From positions 62,001-126,000 of the forward strand of contig CALSOO010000002.1 in assembly GCA_943787985.1 (NCBI GenBank): 64,000 bases of DNA, given 5' to 3'. The position numbers were made by a program, and so were the translations under genes. Of the stretch, positions 38,860 through 45,629 are shown in pieces. Origin of the DNA: an uncultured Paracoccaceae bacterium (GTDB taxonomy: Bacteria > Pseudomonadota > Alphaproteobacteria > Rhodobacterales > Rhodobacteraceae). Under the pieces are notes generated by a model. It saw nothing but the letters and a program-made list of their open reading frames with translations, had not been told where the DNA came from and ran no database searches. Within the stretch, counting starts at the first letter, position 1; each line of letters begins with the position of its first letter.

Positions 38860-39994
38860 ATGGAACGTTCATTCATTGCACGCAATCCCTCGGTGCTGAT
38901 CTTCCTTCCCTCTTGGCGCTGTTCACGCTGGTGGTGACTGTCTGTCCGAAGGGTTTGGCATCGGGGTGATCTCGACCAGCTTTGTCAAAGACCTTGGCAA
39001 GACCTGTGCCTTGTGCCTGTCGCCATCGCGATGGATCTGATCTGGGGCTACACGGGCATCCTGTCGCTGGGCCATTTCGCGTTTTTCGGGCTCGGGGGCT
39101 ATATGATCGGCATGTGGCTGATGTATGAACGCACCCGCAGATCGTTGACAGCTCTCTCTCGGAAGGCGTTCTGCCACCAACACCCGAAGAGATCAGCGCA
39201 GGCCATCGGCAACCAGATATTCGGCGTCGTGGGCAGCAGTGAGTTTCCGCTGATCTGGGCCTTTGCCGACAGTCTGGTGTTGCAACTGGCCTTTGTGGTC
39301 TTGGTTCCGGGCATCCTTGCGCTGGTCTTTGGCTGGCTGGCGTTTCGCAGCCGCGTCACGGGCGTTTATCTGTCGATCCTGACCCAGGCGATGACGCTGG
39401 GCCTGTCGCTCTATCTGTTCCAGAACGACAGCGGCTTGCGCGGCAACAACGGCCTGTCCGGCCTGCAAAACCTGCCCGGCGTGACGGCACCGCAATCCGT
39501 CGTCTCCTTGTGGTTCTTCTGGGCCTCGGCACTGGCCCTGGCGCTTGGGCTATCTGCTGGTGGCATGGGTGGTGTCCGGCAAATTCGGCTCGGTCATTCG
39601 CGGCATCCGCGACAACGAGGCGCGCGTGCGGTTCCTGGGCTACTCGGTCGAAGCCTACAAACTGGCAGTGTTCACCCTTACGGCCTGCATCTCTGGCATC
39701 GCAGGCGCGCTCTATTACCCGCAGGCGGGCATCATCAACCCGGCCGAAGTTGCCCCCATCGCATCGATCTACCTTGCCGTCTGGGTGGCAATTGGCGGGC
39801 GCGGGCGGCTTTATGGCGCGGTCATCGGCGACGGCTTCTGTCAGCCTGTGTCCAGCTGGTTTACAGGCGGCCAGGCACCGGACGTGCCATTGGGCTTCTA
39901 TACGATCAAATGGGTGGACTGGTGGCTGGTCCTGCTCGGGCTCAGCTTTGTGTCTGGTGACGCTGTTATGCACCAAACGGCATTGGCGGCTTGA
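38860..39994 (+). pseudogene. urtC: Urea ABC transporter permease UrtC (frameshifted)
   Basis: Starts MERSFIARNPSVLIFL, five bases after urtB. LivM-like core: MDLIWGYTGILSLGHFAFFG, then FGWLAFRSRVTGVYLSILTQ and GYLLVAWVVSGKFGSVIRGI, RDNEARVRFLGYSVEAYKL. Shifts near 38910, 38950, 39010, 39150, 39545. The end reads ALAA at 39994 after a further shift; family members are somewhat longer or shorter. Confidence 0.8.
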
Positions 39995-40034
39995 TCTGAC
40001 CTGTTAAAAGGCAAGCGCAAAGCAACCAGGAAGC

Positions 40035-40773
40035 ATGAGCACGCTTCTGGAAGTCTCGGGCGTCACCGTCAGCTTTGACGGGTTCCGCGCGATCAACAAC
40101 CTGTCATTCCAGATCGGCGAGGCCGAATTGCGCGCTGTGATCGGCCCGAACGGCGCGGGCAAGACCACCTTTATGGATATCGTCACCGGCAAAACCAAAC
40201 CTGACGCGGGCACATCTTGTGGGGCGATAAAAGCTATCTCGCTCATCGGCATGTCAGAGGCGCAAATTGCCAGGCAGGCATCGGGCGCAAGTTCCAAAAG
40301 CCCACCGTTTTCGAGGAACAAACCGTGCAGGAAAACCTGCTGATGGCGCTGCGCAAGAACGCGGCCCCTTTGGCGGTCTGTTGTTCAAACCCGCCAAGGC
40401 CGATTTTGCCCGCGTGGCAGACCTGGCGGCCAAATCGGCCTTGACAGATGCGCTGTTGCGCGTGTCGGGCGAGCTGAGCCACGGGCAAAAGCAATGGCTG
40501 GAAATCGGCATGCTGCTGGCACAGGAACCGCAACTGTTGCTGGTTGATGAACCCGCCGCTGGCATGACGCCCGCCGAGCGCGAAAAAACCACCGCCATCC
40601 TTGTCGAGGCCGCCAAGACCCGCGCCGTCGTCGTGGTCGAGCATGATATGGAGTTCGTGCGCCGCCTGAAGTGCAAGGTGACGGTGCTGCATGAAGGGGC
40701 CGTTCTGGCCGAAGGCAGCTTGGATCACGTGACCAAAAACCAAGACGTCATCGACGTCTATCTGGGGCGCTAG
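40035..40773 (+). pseudogene. urtD: Urea ABC transporter ATP-binding protein UrtD (frameshifted)
   Basis: Starts MSTLLEVSGVTVSFDGFRAI with an AGGAAG ribosome site. Walker A IGPNGAGKTTF, then shifts near 40215, 40275 and 40365. The rest holds the signature LSHGQKQWLEIGMLL, Walker B LLLVDEPAAGMT and the switch His in VVVEHDMEFVRRL. Ends GR at 40773. Confidence 0.85.
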
Positions 40774-40775
40774 AT

Positions 40776-41468
40776 ATGTTGCAATTACAAGACCTCACCC
40801 TGCACTACGGCAACTCGCAGATCCTTTATGACATCTCGATGCAGGCCAATGGGGGAAGTGACCTGTGTGATGGGCACCAACGGAGTGGGCAAAACCAGCC
40901 TGCTCAGGGCAATTTCGGGCACGCATCCGCGCTCGGGCGGGCGATATCGCATTTGACGGCCAGAGCTTGGTCAGGTTGGGCGCGCATAAGCTGGCGCAGC
41001 TTGGTGTTGGCTATGTCCCGCAAGGGCGCGACATTTTCCGCTACTGACAGTGCGCGAAAATCTCGCAGACCGGGTTTTGCCTGCCTGCCAAGATCCGAGC
41101 ACTTTATCCCGACGATATTTATGACCTGTTTCCCGTTCTAAATGAGATGGCGCACCGTCGCGGCGGCGATCTGTCGGGCGGCAACAGCAACAACTGGCCA
41201 TCGCCCGTGCGCTGATCACCAAGCCGAAACTGCTGCTGCTGGACGAGCCAACCGAAGGCATCCAGCCCAACATCATCCAACATATCGGAAACGTCATAAG
41301 CCTGCTGCGGGACGGGGCGATATGGCGATTGTTCTGGTAGAACAGTACTTTGATTTTGCGTTTGGACTGGCGGATCAGATTGTCGTTTTGCAGCGCGGAA
41401 AGATCATCGAAAACGCAAGCAAAAAGCAGTGCAAGCGTGAAGCTATCCTGGCCAGCGTATCCGTATGA
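40776..41468 (+). pseudogene. urtE: Urea ABC transporter ATP-binding protein UrtE (frameshifted)
   Basis: Starts MLQLQDLTLHYGNSQILYDI two bases after urtD. Pieces: VTCVMGTNGVGKTSLL (Walker A), LGVGYVPQGRDIFP-like, the signature region GGDLSGGQQQQLAIARAL in shifted frames, ALITKPKLLLLDEPTEGIQP (Walker B) and IVLVEQYFDFAFGLADQIVV. At least six frame changes. Last gene of urtABCDE; 100 bp further the IS1595-type transposon is inserted. Confidence 0.82.
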
Positions 41469-41559
41469 CACGTGCAAAGCTCGGCGCCTCAAAAGAATTC
41501 TTCGGTGCGCCATCGATGGATGCTAGCGGATGGCATTTATGCGCAGATAGTGTGCTTTG

Positions 41560-41567
41560 CAAAGTTG
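41560..41567 (+). repeat. Target site duplication, left copy (CAAAGTTG)
   Basis: Exact 8-bp match to 44109-44116. Eight bases is the duplication length reported for the IS1595 family. Confidence 0.88.
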
Positions 41568-41593
41568 GGCTATTGCATACTTGACAAACCCAA
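41568..41593 (+). repeat. Left terminal inverted repeat of the IS1595-type transposon
   Basis: Pairs with 44083-44108 with 23 of 26 positions identical. Its inner half is also the -35 region of the transposase promoter. Confidence 0.88.
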
Positions 41594-41609
41594 GGGCAAA
41601 GCGTAGATT
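41581..41609 (+). promoter_or_regulatory. Transposase promoter inside the left inverted repeat
   Basis: TTGACA (41581-41586), 17-bp spacer, TAGATT (41604-41609), pointing inward to the transposase start at 41637, which has a GAGG ribosome site. Confidence 0.7.
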
Positions 41610-41636
41610 AATCTCAACAGCTTAGAGGTTTTCCCA

Positions 41637-42596
41637 ATGTCCGTTCTTTCCGCCCCATACATGCACGACGAAGCCGCAGCGTTTAAGCACGTCGAAGCGA
41701 TGCTTTGGGGTGACGCGCCAGTCTGTGCGCACTGTGGCGTTGTTGATGCCGCATATCCGCTGGTAGGCGTTCGCACCAAGCCTTCCGCAAAGAACCCAGA
41801 GGGCAAAGAACGCCACGGTCTGTGGAAGTGTCGCGAGTGCCGCAAGCAATTTACGGTTCGCAAAGGCACTATCTTTGAGGAAAGCCACCTACCTTTGCAC
41901 CTGTGGCTGCAAGCCATTCACCTGATGGTATCCAGCAAAAAGGGTATCAGCAGCCACCAACTGCACCGCGTTCTGGGCATTACGTACAAGTCTGCATGGT
42001 TCCTGACCCACCGTATCCGCGAATGTATGCGTGACGGTGCGCTGGCTGGCTTTGGCGGCGGTGGTGGCATTGTAGAGGTGGACGAGACCTTCATAGGAAA
42101 AGAACCAAACATGACCAAGGCAAAGAACGCCCGTGGCTATGCCCACAAGATAAAAATGGTTACTCTGGTGGATCGCACCACCAAGCGCGCCAAAAGCATC
42201 GTTGTGGACGACCTCAAGAAGTCTACGTTGATCCCTATGCTGCAAGAGAACATCGCCAAGGAAGCCTACGTCATGACGGACGAGGCCAAGCAGTATCAAA
42301 ACATCGGTGCTGGTCGCGTTTTTGACGCCCACGGTTGGACCCAGCACGGCGCTGGCCAGTATGTCGATTACAACGATAGCGAAATCCACACCAACACGGT
42401 TGAGGGCTTCTACAGCATCTTTAAGCGCGGCATGAAGGGCGTGTGTCAGCACTGTGGCAAGCAGCACCTGCACCGCTATGCTGCGGAGTTTGATTTTCGT
42501 TACAACAATCGCGCTGGCAATGGCGTTGATGATGCGGAGCGTGGCCAGATTGCACTGCGTAGTGTCGTCGGAAAACGCCTGACTTACGCCCAATAG
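41637..42596 (+). CDS. IS1595-family (ISXO2-like) transposase
   Basis: 319 residues, intact. An N-terminal zinc ribbon (CAHCG at ~30-34 and CRECRKQF at ~63-70) precedes KGTIFEESHLPLHLWL and a helical region (LGITYKSAWFLTHRIRECMR). The catalytic domain has the conserved acids in GIVEVDETFIGK and YVMTDEAKQY and the third site in HTNTVEGFYSIFKRGMKGV, as in the DDN/E group of IS1595. The gene ends 10 codons of non-coding sequence before the tRNA-like fragment. Translation and frame are clean, in contrast to the urt genes to the left. Confidence 0.93.
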   Translation: MSVLSAPYMHDEAAAFKHVEAMLWGDAPVCAHCGVVDAAYPLVGVRTKPSAKNPEGKERHGLWKCRECRKQFTVRKGTIFEESHLPLHLWLQAIHLMVSSKKGISSHQLHRVLGITYKSAWFLTHRIRECMRDGALAGFGGGGGIVEVDETFIGKEPNMTKAKNARGYAHKIKMVTLVDRTTKRAKSIVVDDLKKSTLIPMLQENIAKEAYVMTDEAKQYQNIGAGRVFDAHGWTQHGAGQYVDYNDSEIHTNTVEGFYSIFKRGMKGVCQHCGKQHLHRYAAEFDFRYNNRAGNGVDDAERGQIALRSVVGKRLTYAQ

Positions 42597-42673
42597 ATAC
42601 GCAATGGTGTGAATCATTGCTGTTGCGTCAGCAAAGACTTCACCGCAGATGAAAAGTGACCATATTAGAAGAG

Positions 42674-42721
42674 TGGTGGCAAAAACCTTGCACGGTGCCG
42701 GTTCGCCGGTTGCGTCACTAC
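42674..42721 (-). pseudogene. tRNA-like fragment (shrunken copy of the element's tRNA)
   Basis: Read on the minus strand it contains the blocks GTAG..ACGCA (D arm), CCGG-CGAA-CCGG in place of the anticodon arm, CACCGTGCAAGGTTT (variable arm, 15 identical bases) and GCCACCA (acceptor end with CCA), in the same order as in the tRNA at 43396-43481. The 5' acceptor strand and the T arm are missing. It follows directly after the terminator of the 38-residue ORF. It may be a dead tRNA copy or a small structured RNA. Confidence 0.6.
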
Positions 42722-42751
42722 AAAAAAGAGGGAGCAGTATCCTGCTCCCTC
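42722..42751 (-). terminator. Terminator after the 38-residue ORF
   Basis: On the minus strand GAGGGAGCAG / CTGCTCCCTC forms a 10-bp stem with a tiny loop, followed by TTTTTT. It lies 17 bp past the stop codon. Confidence 0.85.
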
Positions 42752-42768
42752 CTGAGTAAAACGGTAAG

Positions 42769-42885
42769 TCAGATTTCTATACGAAATGCCCTCTTACCAT
42801 ACCACTTGGCCCATATCTTGCGACCATCTTTGGTCGTGATGTAAGGGCGATAGATGACTTTCTTGTCATCGCTTGAGTTGTCCAT
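42769..42885 (-). CDS. 38-residue passenger protein of the transposon
   Basis: MDNSSDDKKVIYRPYITTKD followed by GRKIWAKWYGKRAFRIEI. A strong AAGGAG ribosome site lies 6 bases upstream, and a terminator follows. Basic and aromatic-rich; possibly a small beta hairpin nucleic-acid binder, judged only from composition. The pattern YRPYIT...G+...A....GK+AFRI looks like a conserved tiny protein family, which I recall only as hypothetical. Confidence 0.65.
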   Translation of the reverse strand: MDNSSDDKKVIYRPYITTKDGRKIWAKWYGKRAFRIEI

Positions 42886-42971
42886 GAGGATTCTCCTTGT
42901 TGGACGTAACCACTCCCTCAGATTGCTTTCCACGGCATAGGTCTGGGGGGGTGGACCCTCTCAGTGAAGCA

Positions 42972-43379
42972 TCAGAATGATCTTTCACTCGAAGTTCGTA
43001 TTGAGGTCACCGCACTAGGCATACCGGGCATCCCTGTATATTTCTTGAGGCGATAGTTGTTCCCGTCATAGACAACAACGCCGTCCTGCTTCAGGCGCGA
43101 CAAGAGACTAGAAACAGACCCACGATCAAGTGCATCGCCTGACGCTTCGGTTAACTCAACAGCCCTAGCAGCGTTCAGCCCGCTTCTGCCTTGAGATTCA
43201 AGCAATTCGAGAACTCGAACCTTAACAGAGCCTTTAGGTGCTCTTTTAGTAGCGACCTTGACCGGCTCTTCGCCCATCATATCCAAGAGTAATGACTCTT
43301 GAGCCTGTAGCTTTTCAATCTCTCGCCTAATATTATCAAGGCGTTCCTTCATGTCTTTCATCTTTGGCGCTTTCGACAT
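42972..43379 (-). CDS. Coiled-coil / winged-helix passenger protein of the transposon
   Basis: 135 residues from ATG 43379 with an ACGGAGG ribosome site. Residues ~1-35 are a charged coiled coil (MKERLDNIRREIEKLQAQES). Residues ~48-112 look like a winged helix: SVKVRVLELLESQGRSGLNA, EASGDALDRGSVSSLLSRLK, then the wing DGVVVYDGNNYRLKKY. The start lies only 16 bp beyond the CCA end of the tRNA gene on the same strand, so tRNA and mRNA probably share a transcript. A regulator of the element or of the tRNA is a fair guess; DNA binding is inferred from fold alone. Confidence 0.7.
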   Translation of the reverse strand: MSKAPKMKDMKERLDNIRREIEKLQAQESLLLDMMGEEPVKVATKRAPKGSVKVRVLELLESQGRSGLNAARAVELTEASGDALDRGSVSSLLSRLKQDGVVVYDGNNYRLKKYTGMPGMPSAVTSIRTSSERSF

Positions 43380-43395
43380 AGCGGCCTCCGTAATG

Positions 43396-43481
43396 TGGTG
43401 GCCCCGGTGGGAATCGAACCCACAAACCTTGCACGGTGTCCGTTTTAAAGACGGCTGCGTCTACCATTTCGCCACGGGGCC
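43396..43481 (-). tRNA. Class II Leu-like tRNA with anticodon TTA (predicted ochre suppressor)
   Basis: 86 nt with encoded CCA. Acceptor GGCCCCG/CGGGGCC (7 bp), D arm GCG/CGC with the Leu-like loop AAATGGTAGA, variable arm of 15 nt (ACC-GTGCAA-GGT core), T arm GTGGG TTCGATT CCCAC, discriminator A73 as in tRNA-Leu. The anticodon arm is GCCGT-CTTTAAA-ACGGA: four pairs plus one G.A at 27-43, loop C32 T33 T34 T35 A36 A37 A38. The anticodon is therefore TTA, matching codon UAA. The alternative register giving TAA (a normal Leu) leaves virtually no stem. It lies inside the IS1595-type transposon. Confidence 0.85.
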
Positions 43482-43674
43482 TATGTTGTGCGACCCAAAG
43501 AGCCGCACACAAGATGTCGTAATTTTTGTCAAAGGAGTCAACGGCAATTTGAGTTATTAACGGAAGCACGATTAAGTTGTTGAATCTAATGAATTTTGCA
43601 TTCTGCTTCAAATAAACAAGCAACGGGTATTGCTTCGCCTAGCGCAAGTCGCTGCGAATCAGTAGAGTGGGGCT

Positions 43675-43842
43675 ATGGAAAAAGAAAAATCCCAACTAGA
43701 CCGCTTCAAAGAAGCCGCCCGCGAGATCGGGACGGACGACGACGAAGCGAAGTTCAACGAAAAGCTGGGTAAGCTGGTGAAGCCTAAGTTGACAGACGAA
43801 TCCAAGTCTGACTCAATGCCCGCAGACGGCGATGAGAGCTAA
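43675..43842 (+). CDS. 55-residue acidic passenger protein of the transposon
   Basis: MEKEKSQLDRFKEAAREIGT then DDDEAKFNEKLGKLVKPKLT and an acidic tail, stop TAA. Helical, charged, no known domain; similar tiny ORFs starting M+KEKSQLD+FKEAARE are, as far as I recall, widespread hypothetical proteins in alphaproteobacteria. It is the only passenger ORF ending in TAA; reading through that codon would add about 25 residues up to TAG at 43918-43920. Confidence 0.6.
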   Translation: MEKEKSQLDRFKEAAREIGTDDDEAKFNEKLGKLVKPKLTDESKSDSMPADGDES

Positions 43843-43879
43843 GCGTTAGCGGCCTCACCACCTTCTTACTCAGTCACTG

Positions 43880-43978
43880 CTATTTGCAGTTCTTGCGCGG
43901 AGGGCGGCGTTTGTGTGTAGACACTTTCACCGTCTTCCGACCAGTCGGTTTGGTTTTGCAACCGCACTTCTTAGCCAT
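43880..43978 (-). CDS. 32-residue Cys/Lys/Arg-rich passenger microprotein
   Basis: MAKKCGCKTKPTGRKTVKVS then THKRRPPRKNCK. Eleven of 32 residues are Lys or Arg, with three cysteines, two in CGC. An AGGTGA ribosome site lies 8 bases upstream. The leader back to the promoter in the right inverted repeat folds into small hairpins (44050-44064, 44014-44026, 44001-44012). The function is unknown; RNA or metal binding would suit the composition. Confidence 0.55.
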   Translation of the reverse strand: MAKKCGCKTKPTGRKTVKVSTHKRRPPRKNCK

Positions 43979-44067
43979 AAGGCAATCACCTCGCTTTCTC
44001 GGACAGTAGTCCGCTCTGTTTCAGAGAACGGCCCGATAAGGATGTGTGGCGGTGAGACCGCCTCTAG

Positions 44068-44095
44068 CCTAAGTTGATTCTGTTGGGTTTGTCAA
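44068..44095 (-). promoter_or_regulatory. Inward promoter in the right inverted repeat
   Basis: On the minus strand TTGACA (44090-44095) is followed at 16-18 bp by TTAGGC/TAGGCT, directed at the 32-residue ORF. The -35 half is shared with the transposase promoter through the inverted repeats. Confidence 0.5.
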
Positions 44096-44108
44096 ATATA
44101 CAATCGCC
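44083..44108 (-). repeat. Right terminal inverted repeat of the IS1595-type transposon
   Basis: Partner of 41568-41593; 23 of 26 positions are identical. Confidence 0.88.
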
Positions 44109-44116
44109 CAAAGTTG
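44109..44116 (+). repeat. Target site duplication, right copy (CAAAGTTG)
   Basis: Exact match to 41560-41567. Confidence 0.88.
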
Positions 44117-44712
44117 AGTGACGGCCCAATCCGGACCTTGGCCAGTGGGTGTCGATGCTGCGATGCAGCCCGTCAGAGCCGCCATTCGCTGCAGTGCTGC
44201 AATCGAGAGGTCGGTGGATTCACACAATGCGGGACAAAGCCGGCATCCAGTTTTCGCGCTTCGCTGACGCAGCATCGTTTTGCACCTGCCGCGTGTTCAA
44301 TGTTGCAGCGCAGCACAAGTCGTCATTCCGGACAATCGTATGTTCCAGTTTCACCCAATCCAAGACCCTGCTTTCGCCGCAACTTGATCAGCCCAACGTG
44401 TCGCGGACAAGACCGACAAGTGCCGGTGCAGCTATTGCTGAAGCCACAGGTCTTTGCAGGTTCGGCAAGGCTCTCGTCTCGATGCAGAAGTGCCAGCGTG
44501 TCTCTCAAAACTTTGCGTGAAATCAATGGTTGTGACAAACGGCACCCCGAAAAAGAGCCGCTTTGAGGAAGACTTAGACCCAGCGCAAAAGTCCGCTAAA
44601 GGCCGTGAGTGACAAAGCAGCTTTGATTCGGTGTACAAGTAGCCGTCGCCTGCTTTAACCGGTGTTAAACGACCGTTTAAACCCTGCCGCCCGTTTCATC
44701 AATTTGCACACC
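44117..44712. other. Sequence between the two mobile elements, no supported gene
   Basis: About 600 bp. It contains motifs like the intergenic GCAGCGAATG.CGGC sequence also seen near 49000, and one half of a direct repeat (44655-44682, partner 50105-50134). Short open frames have no ribosome sites or recognisable products. Confidence 0.45.
44655..44682 (+). repeat. Direct repeat, left copy
   Basis: TTAACC-GGTGTTA.A.GACC.TTTAAAC, matching 50105-50134 at 25 of 28 positions with a 2-nt gap. The two copies flank the segment with IS21, the split methylase, DUF418 and the nuclease. Confidence 0.65.
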
Positions 44713-44876
44713 TGTCAATCGCAGAGTAAAAAGGGGCCAAGTCGCGGCTTAAAACGGGTCCACTGAGCTATCGCTTTTTGTGCGCTTTGGCGCGAGTGCT
44801 CCCCATATAGCTAACGCGTGCCAAAGCGCATGTTGGCCCTTTGGCCAACATTATTTTGATCTGGATAGAGCTTTGA

Positions 44877-45629
44877 TTACTTTTGCTTGCTGCGGCTGTG
44901 TTTGAGACGGTAACTTTCGCCGTTCATCTCGAGAATGTGGACGTGGTGGGTCAAGCGATCCAGCAATGCGCCGGTCAGGCGCTCGGAGCCGAAGACTTCA
45001 GTCCATTCGTCGAAGGGCAGATTTGATGTGATGATGATGGATCCGCGCTCATAGCATTGGGATATGACCTCGAAGAGGAGCTCCGCGCCAGATTTGCTGA
45101 GCGGCACGAAGCCCAACTCGTCGATGATCAACAGGTTTTGACTGGTGAGTTGTTTCTGCAGGCGTTGCAACCTTCGCTCATCTTGCGCCTCGATCAGGTC
45201 ATGGACCAATGCCGCAGCCGTCGTGAAGCGCACCTTCAGCCCTCTTTGGCATGCGGCCAATCCAAGCCCCAAAGCGATATGTGTTTTGCCAGTCCCTGAT
45301 GGTCCAAGGGCGATGATGTTTTCTCTGCGATCCATATACTCACACCGCGCCAGCTCCATGGTCAGAGGCTTGTTCAGGCTGGGCATTATCTTGAAGTCAA
45401 AGCTGTCCAGACTTTTGGTGCTGGGGAACTTGGCGGCCTTGATGCGCCGTTCAATCATTCGCCGTTCGCGGTCAATCAGCTCCATCTCACATAGCCGCGC
45501 CAGATATTGGACGTGGTCTTTGTTCTCGGCGGCACAAAGCTGTGCTTGCTTTGCGTACTCTCCTTTGAACGTCGGCAAACGCAATGTCTTGAGGTGGTGA
45601 TGCAGCAGGATTTGAGGCGCGTCGGTCAT
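44877..45629 (-). CDS. istB: IS21 transposition helper ATPase IstB
   Basis: 250 residues from ATG 45629, which overlaps the istA stop (ATGA). AAA+ ATPase with Walker A GPSGTGKTHIALG, Walker B LLIIDELGFVPL and sensor ITSNLPFDEW. Works with IstA in target selection. The frame continues upstream inside istA, but the coupled ATG is the natural start. Confidence 0.94.
   Translation of the reverse strand: MTDAPQILLHHHLKTLRLPTFKGEYAKQAQLCAAENKDHVQYLARLCEMELIDRERRMIERRIKAAKFPSTKSLDSFDFKIMPSLNKPLTMELARCEYMDRRENIIALGPSGTGKTHIALGLGLAACQRGLKVRFTTAAALVHDLIEAQDERRLQRLQKQLTSQNLLIIDELGFVPLSKSGAELLFEVISQCYERGSIIITSNLPFDEWTEVFGSERLTGALLDRLTHHVHILEMNGESYRLKHSRSKQK

Larger units (their letters stand above)
41568..44108 (+). 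mobile_element. IS1595-family transposon (2541 bp) carrying a tRNA gene and small passenger genes
   Basis: The ends are 26-bp imperfect inverted repeats (three mismatches): both begin GGC, continue with ATTG.ATA and share the 13-mer TTGACAAACCCAA (41581-41593 plus; 44083-44095 minus). Perfect 8-bp direct repeats CAAAGTTG flank them. Cargo: transposase (plus), a tRNA-like fragment (minus), a 38-residue ORF (minus), a coiled-coil/winged-helix protein (minus), a tRNA with TTA anticodon (minus), a 55-residue ORF (plus) and a 32-residue Cys/Lys/Arg ORF (minus). IS1595-family elements are known to carry passenger genes; a tRNA passenger is unusual. The near-perfect ends and intact transposase suggest a recent insertion. 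It lies 100 bp past urtE. Confidence 0.9.

Noticed and set aside
43396-43481. Reading the transposon tRNA as a normal tRNA-Leu(TAA)
   Set aside because: That register shifts the loop by one base and leaves stem partners CCGTC and CGGAC, which form at best one wobble pair; the TTA register has four pairs and correct distances from position 26.
44117-44640. Possible extra gene or CRISPR-like repeats between the two mobile elements
   Set aside because: No regularly spaced repeats, and the open frames lack ribosome sites and recognisable products. The GCAGCGAATG-like motif also seen near 49000 looks like a dispersed intergenic sequence.
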